This document shows, in pieces, positions 58,561 through 64,000 of a DNA stretch of 64,000 bases. Every line of letters begins with the position of its first letter. Within the stretch, counting starts at the first letter, position 1. The translations under genes and the position numbers were made by a program. Source of the stretch: Spongospora subterranea f. sp. subterranea (lineage: Eukaryota > Endomyxa: Phytomyxea > Phytomyxea > Plasmodiophorida); the NCBI GenBank assembly GCA_049724395.1, contig JAUGWO010000222.1:88380-152379 (forward strand), in the 5' to 3' direction. The notes under the pieces are model-generated. The model was not told the DNA's origin, did not search any database, and saw nothing but the letters and a program-made list of their open reading frames with translations.

Positions 58561-59525
58561 TGGGGTTCATATGGATAGGCACTGAAGTGGATGTAAGAAT
58601 GATACAGCTGAGTGTGTGTACAGGGGAGACCACGCCAACTTTTAGCCTCACCCGCATCATTTGTGGAGTTATACATATGTGATATTTTTCGGGCAAATGT
58701 ACTTTATTTTGTCATCAGGTGCTCATGTGGAGTCATAAAGGCCGTGGAGTTGTTATGTGCTCTACGGTATATGTCCCCGAATTCTCGATTTGGAAGCTGA
58801 TATATATGTGAAGATCGGAGATTTTATTGAAATTGCAAAAATCATTGAACAATTTCCATGGTTGATTGCTTTCTTTCATGTTTTAATAAACGTTATTTTC
58901 GTCTAATGACGCCAGGTGAGCCTTAAACTTCGAAATCGCGATTGGCCCATGGATGTTGGCCGCATTTTCAAACGCGTCTGCAATCCACCGACGCCGGTAG
59001 ATCTGTTGATTAATCACATCAAACGCATTCTCAATCATTGCGAATAGATCCTCTCGCGGAACGGTAAACACCCTACCGCGGCCAGCTGTTTCGCAATCAG
59101 GTTTTTGATAGTTTGCAATCTGACATCAAACTATGCCTTATGTACATGCGCGTTGATGGGTTTGTTCAACGCAATATCGCAGACCTGTAAGATAGACGTC
59201 GTTCCTTCAGGAATATATTCGATCCACACCTTTCCCCCTGTGCTCGAGTGATTTCACGAGAGCCATTCAGTGATTAATGGGCCATAATGTGTCGTAGATC
59301 GGTCAACAATCAATAAGGTTTTGGAGTCAGGAAAAGTATTGGACATCCAGGTTAAATACAGGATGAACATGTAGTGAGTGATGTTAAACAGGATCGTAGA
59401 CTTGTTGTAGTGAGACCATTGTTTCATCAGGTCGGCCCCGAACACCCCTGTGTCGATGATAATTGGAGGCAATAGCCGCGATGCTAGAAGATTCGCAACA
59501 GGAACCAACGTTCCAACTCGCTTCT

Positions 59526-60211
59526 TCCTGAGTTAACGGAATCAAAGACAGCAAAGCATCATCACTCTGCATAAACCTCGGAATGTGAAGCTCTGGACCT
59601 GATTGGCCACAGGACTGCCTTTGGCAGGTGAAGTCTCAATGGTGCCGTTCGCGTGTGGAAAGTATGAGTAAAGATTCTTGAAGCCTTTCATAGATTCCTT
59701 CTTCAGGTCTTCTTTTCTCTTCTAGCTGATTCCAGAACTTTGTCGCCCTACTGTCTCCAGTATAAAGAACACGAGCAATTCGGGCACCTGCTTTCCACGT
59801 TAGCATTAATGCGTCTTGGATGAGCTCTGCATGCAAATATTCCTGAACATCAGCTCGATCGTGCTCGTCAAAATAAACGCCTTGTGTATGGTTGTGACGC
59901 CGAAACCGTAACTCGGTCGTCAACCATTTTCGTGACGTTGTTGTTGACACCGGTTTGAAGCCATTCGATTCTAAGCAATTATTCAACCTAAAATGAAAGG
60001 ACTTCGTCGACAATCGGCGACGCTCCTCGGCCATGGCTTGAACGTCACGGCGAACCCAATTAATATCGATTATCCGTTGGCATTTGGAACGGTGTGCACA
60101 ATATCCCGATTACGTTTGAACTCAATTGCACTCTCCCGAACCTTGCGTGCCCAGTATACGCAGCTCGTGTTCAAGATGTGAACCAGCGGCCAACGATGAA
60201 CCCTTGCTGCG
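59526..60211 (-). mobile_element. Remnant of an unidentified transposase-like gene
   Basis: The minus-strand frame 59636-60034 encodes FKPVSTTTSRKWLTTELRF, GVYFDEHDRADVQEYL and a helical end. The GVYxDxHxRxDVxxYR pattern occurs in transposase-like proteins of fungi and protists whose family is not settled. The rest of the gene is missing, cut by copy C on one side and by the gypsy element on the other. Confidence 0.4.
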
Positions 60212-60430
60212 TGTAACATACATCGGTATACACTGGTCAGGTGGATTACTATAGATGCTATTTACACACAATAGATGTTCCTATTCCGAGCCAATATACT
60301 CTCTGTGTATTAGATCCGATATCTGGTCCGTAAAGTCCGTCAGGAACTCCGTTGCCAGCTATATCCAATACAATAGGGTAGCCTGTCGTAGGCTATAACA
60401 TAGGGTCAATACGTTGACACATATGTTACA
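60212..60430 (-). repeat. 3' LTR of the Ty3/gypsy element, 219 bp
   Basis: The repeat starts and ends with tgtaacata / tatgttaca, the TG...CA form of an LTR. A purine-rich tract (tttgaaagaaggaag read on the minus strand) lies directly inside it, where the plus-strand primer belongs. The outer five bases ctgcg (60207-60211) would be the target duplication. The partner LTR lies right of the window, so this call rests on form and position. Confidence 0.7.
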
Positions 60431-63400
60431 CTTCCTTCTTTCAAAGAAATGCCCCACCCATGAAAATTTTAGATGAAAATCCGAAATTTCCTGAAGCCAG
60501 TTTGCGTCTATAATCATTATGCAAAAAAAATAGGAATCTTTTACAAGTAGGTTATACTTTCCCTAATCAATATCGTTTCTAATATTAATCTAGTCCTCAC
60601 TGACTATCTTGTTAGAGACCATGAATGAATCCTCATCCAAGGTACTGTGAGACTTTCACTCACTAAACCAAAAAAATCATAATAATATCGCAACACTGCT
60701 TCAATCATATCGTAGGCTAACTGTGGGCTCTCAGTTTCCGACGCCTGGGATATGACTTGGCCTTACGCTTCAACTCTGGTGAAGCAACCACATCAATTGA
60801 TTTGTCCATCAATTTCTCTAACAAAACCTCAATCTGACTTCTCAGTGAATGAGTTTTGTTTGCAATCAAGAATTCTTGGACCAATGTCCTTGCATCCTGA
60901 GCAACTTGCTCTAATGGCTCCCAGGAATTTTCGGTCTCTGAAAATCCCAACCATTTTACTAATGCTACGAGCGATTGAGATTTCGAATCCACTTTCACGT
61001 TCACAATAAACTCTGCTTCAAATGTAGCATTGTCAAATGCAAACTGATTCTTAATCTCCTCAGTAACATTCATCTTTGAATCGTCATAAAATCGGATTCT
61101 ATCTCCATGAACTTTCCGCATTGACTTATCAACTAAGTTCATGACAGTAAACACATATCCATTGTTATTCTCAACAATCTGATATGGCCCTCTCCATCTC
61201 TGAAAGAGCTTCTGTCCAGACTTCTTAACATCAGGGCTACATAAGACGAAATCTCCGACACCAAAATTTGGTCTTTGCCGAGGTTTCCTTGTCTTTGGCA
61301 ACTTACGATTCTGGGTCCGTTCAGAACTCGTAATAGCCGCAACTTCTTTGTGCAGCTGTTCCATAGCACTCTCTAATGTCTCAGTTCTGCTGACAATTTG
61401 TTCTGTTGTCATCTGACATTTACCCAGGTTCTCTCCAGGCTTTTTGAAGATAAGTTCCAGCGGATTATCACTCTTTAATCCCGTATGAACCGTTACTGGT
61501 GCTTTCCACCCCAGTCTCTTCTTTGGTCGATGGTTGATAGCATGTTCTATTGCTTTCAACAACCATGGCCAATCCTCTTTATTCCACCTCAACTCTGAAA
61601 TCAGAGCTTGAAATAAAGACTTCAGTGCCTTATTCACAACCTCAACTGTCCCGTTAGGATAGTGAATATACGCTGTGGTCCAATGTTGTTCCACACCCGC
61701 TTTCTTGGCAAAGCTCCTCATTACTTCTGAAAGAAAGTAAGAAGCTTGATCTGAAACATACACCTCTGATGTTCCAAACTTTGATCGCCATTCCATCAAC
61801 GCATCAACAGTCGTCTCCGTATCAGGAGTCACTGCTGGTGTCAGGTGAACCAAACCTGACAAGTCATCTACAATAACTAGAACCCATTCAAACTCATGAT
61901 ATGATCCTTTCACTCTAGGCATTATATACATGAAATCAAAGTGCAATACTTGATTTGGTCTAGTTCCATGACATGCTTCACCAAAAGGTCGTGGGATTCT
62001 CTTCCCTCCTCTTGTAGGAATGCAATGTAAACACAAGTTACATATAGATGTGACATCATCGATCATCGATTTCCAATGAAATTGTTCTTGTAGTAGTTTG
62101 AGTACTACATTAATTCCATAATGTCCACAATTTGCCCCAACATGGGCAATAACACACAATCTAGTCTTTAGATTGTCACATTCATCTGGGATAACCACTT
62201 TGTCTGAGTGATTTAGCAACAACCCATCTGAATTCAAGATTAAGGAATCCCTGTCTCGACCCTTAATCCAATTACTCTGCTCTTGAGTAATCTCATCAAC
62301 AGTTGGCCACACCAACTTACTCATGGGTTGAGTCCGAAATTGATCCTTGAAGTTTTGAGGTCCAAGTGATGCATCAGTTGGGTCTATCCTAGCATCATGA
62401 TCGATATCATTCTCAACATGCTCAGATTCATCAGTTATCGATCCATTACTCCTTTGAGTACGACGATTAACTGTAATCCTATTGCATCTCTCAGAACCGC
62501 ATCCAGATTCCAGTAGGCCATTATCAATGTCTGATTTTGATAATACAGCCCCCCATCGAGTCATCATATCAGCCCAGACATTCATGTCTCCTGGTATATG
62601 TTCGATGTTGAATCTAAATGATCTGAGATCCATACCCCATCTTTCCAAGCGTTCCCCAGCTTGCTTCGTGCACTTTTCAGGATTATACATGGAAGTCAAA
62701 TTCCTATGATCCGTAAAAAGCAGAAAGGGTTTAGAAGATTGAACTAAATAGTCCAATTTCCTAACTGTGTCCCAGATAGCGAATGCTTCCTTATCTGGCG
62801 TAGACCAGTTCAATTCTGATCCATGGAATCTGTGTCCGCAGAATCCCAACGGTTCATGTCTCTGATCATGGAACGGCAGTTTCCCAACATCCTCATGTGG
62901 AATCTGTGTCACCATACCAGAACTATGATATTGACTCGCATCAGTGAACACACATTGAACCATATCCTCGTCAGGATAGTTCAGCTGAGTTCGTCTACTG
63001 ATCGCAGCCTTCATACTGCTGAATGCTTCATCATGAACAGCATTCCAACCAAACGCGCTCAATGAAATTCCCTTGGCCACCGATTTGGTCCTTTTCGGCT
63101 GACCTTTCATTGCGTTTTCATAGATATTCTGCAATGGCAGAACTAATCTATTATAATCTGGAATGGCTCTACTCATCCATTGAATAGCCATAACAAACTG
63201 TTGCAAGTCGCGCTGTCGTTGGCTTCTGCATATTTACTAATGCCTCAACTCTAGCCGGATCATGCCTCACACCCTCAGGAGTGAATATTCTTCCACAGAA
63301 TTTGGCCTTAATCTGGAACAATTCACACTTCTCTAAGTTGAATTTGATATCGTGTTCCTGTGCCAATTTAAGTGTCGTTTCTAACACCTGGAACCACTTC

Positions 63401-64000
63401 TCTTGAGTGTCTGCGTGTCCCAATATGTCATCAATCCATATTATTAATGATTGATACAGCAGTTCCCTATATATCTCATGCATTCTAGCTTGGAACTGTG
63501 TTGCAGAATTCAGTGCTCCCTGAATGGATCTCGTTGGAGTGTAAACCCCTCGATCAGTCATAAAAGAAAACATTTCTTTGCAATCGGCGTCAAGTGGCAT
63601 CATCCAGAAACCTTTGAAAGCGTCTAGAGAAAACCAATATTTGGAGCCACCCAAATGCTTGACTATTGATTCCAGAAACGGCATGGGCCATGCAGTTGCC
63701 TTGCATAGAGCGTTGACTTCTCGCAAAATCAACCACCATACGTAATCCTTTACCACCGGGTTTTCTGACCACCACAACCGGAGAGGCCCACTCACAATTG
63801 TAGTTTTCATAAACCAATCCATATTTCTCCGTAGAAGGCTGACAAATGTCGCCAGGAACTCACTATGTTCCTTGCTGTACCGTCGGGATTTGCACCTAGC
63901 AGGTTCAATCCTTCCTCAGGTTCGTTACGAAAGGAGTGACATTTGCAGGTGGTTGTTGGCTGACCTTCTCCAAACAGTTTGATACTTCCAATATCAACAT
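60431..64000 (-). mobile_element. Ty3/gypsy LTR retrotransposon with chromodomain, runs off the window
   Basis: Read leftward, the parts are in normal order: reverse transcriptase (YWFSLDAFKGFWMMPLD, LIIWIDDILGHADT) at about 63169-63822, RNase H (FTDASQYHSSGMV, FLLFTDHRNLTSMY), a zinc-finger integrase with HYGINVVLKLLQEQFHWKSM and QVLHFDFMYIMPRVKG, and a C-terminal chromodomain (VALVKWLGFSETENSWEPLE). Gag, protease and the 5' LTR lie outside. The visible part looks nearly whole with perhaps one or two breaks, so it is young compared with the gypsy fossil at 43-44.6 kb. Chromodomains of this kind guide insertion to marked chromatin in the family. Confidence 0.9.

Larger units (their letters stand above)
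55776..58769 (-). mobile_element. pogo-type transposon copy B with OTU protease domain, complete ends
   Basis: The element of 2,994 bp has perfect 26-bp inverted repeats (taccgtagagcacataacaa plus ctccac) and is flanked by TA on both sides. The interrupted copy C gives an empty-site comparison that confirms the ends. Inside, on the minus strand, lie an OTU-domain frame (57241-58560) and transposase frames (55918-57337). The TA target and the DDE_1 transposase place it in the pogo branch of Tc1/mariner. Perfect ends and a sharp insertion make it the youngest of the three copies. Confidence 0.88.
55691..59525 (-). mobile_element. pogo-type transposon copy C, split by insertion of copy B
   Basis: The left part (55691-55775) begins with a diverged terminal repeat (taccatagagcacgtaacaa) and matches the end of copy B. 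It resumes at 58770 at the same point of the alignment (tatgtccccgaattctcg), with the TA target doubled. The minus strand then encodes FTVPREDLFAMIENAFDVIN and the DDE part (LLIVDRSTTHYGPLITEWL, LLPPIIIDTGVFGADLMK) up to about 59520, where the copy is cut off. It is older than copy B, which sits inside it, and its gene is broken. Confidence 0.8.

Overview
The window is nuclear DNA of a eukaryote with a compact, intron-rich gene style. Introns are GT-AG (one GC-AG) and mostly 38-67 nt; genes sit 100-500 bp apart. Gene islands alternate with transposon-rich stretches. The lineage cannot be fixed from the sequence. The combination of a chitin-binding/CE4 protein, plant-type mariner elements with CTCCCTCC ends, MULE and pogo elements, and plant-like MetRS with an EMAPII tail would suit a protist or fungus-like parasite. 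A phytomyxid-type rhizarian is one guess only.

Layout. 1-144 is the end of an acidic protein. 0.8-8.9 kb holds a tandem family of secreted PA-domain/multi-membrane-span proteins: one intact copy, two decayed copies and a promoter relic, split by a PIF/Harbinger fossil. 9.7-13.7 kb is a HEAT-repeat gene that looks like URB1. 13.9-21.6 kb is repeat-rich: a plant-type mariner with perfect 29-bp ends, a decayed Ty1/copia fossil containing a large palindrome, foldback MITEs, a SANT-like fragment in a second palindrome, and a deleted mariner derivative. 21.9-28.9 kb is a housekeeping island: ARV1, eIF4G and cytosolic MetRS. 29.5-31.9 kb is a nearly whole MULE with complex ends. 32.4-38.6 kb is a dense minus-strand island: double-FYVE protein, NOP10, ZIP transporter, JMJD7, ribosomal protein eL20 and a TMEM170-like ER protein. 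38.7-42.9 kb is a 50-bp minisatellite of about 83 copies. 43.1-44.6 kb is a Ty3/gypsy fossil. 44.9-54.5 kb carries VPS28, a CBM18/CE4 protein that has lost its catalytic residues, a GT92-like gene, a cupin-domain protein, a Nudix hydrolase and VPS52. 54.7-60.0 kb is a nest of pogo-type elements, one of which carries an OTU protease domain upstream of the transposase. 60.2-64.0 kb is a Ty3/gypsy element with one 219-bp LTR in view, running off the window.

The host genes fall into familiar themes: translation and ribosome assembly (eIF4G, MetRS, eL20, NOP10, URB1-like, JMJD7), and endomembrane traffic and lipid or ER shape (VPS28/ESCRT-I, VPS52/GARP, FYVE, ARV1, TMEM170). They do not form an operon-like pathway. 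The strongest candidates for something undescribed are the OTU-pogo transposon, the PA/multi-span protein family with its mosaic copies, and the secreted pseudo-deacetylase. Exon boundaries below were worked out by eye from splice sites, reading phase and family conservation; those given with exact coordinates keep phase throughout.
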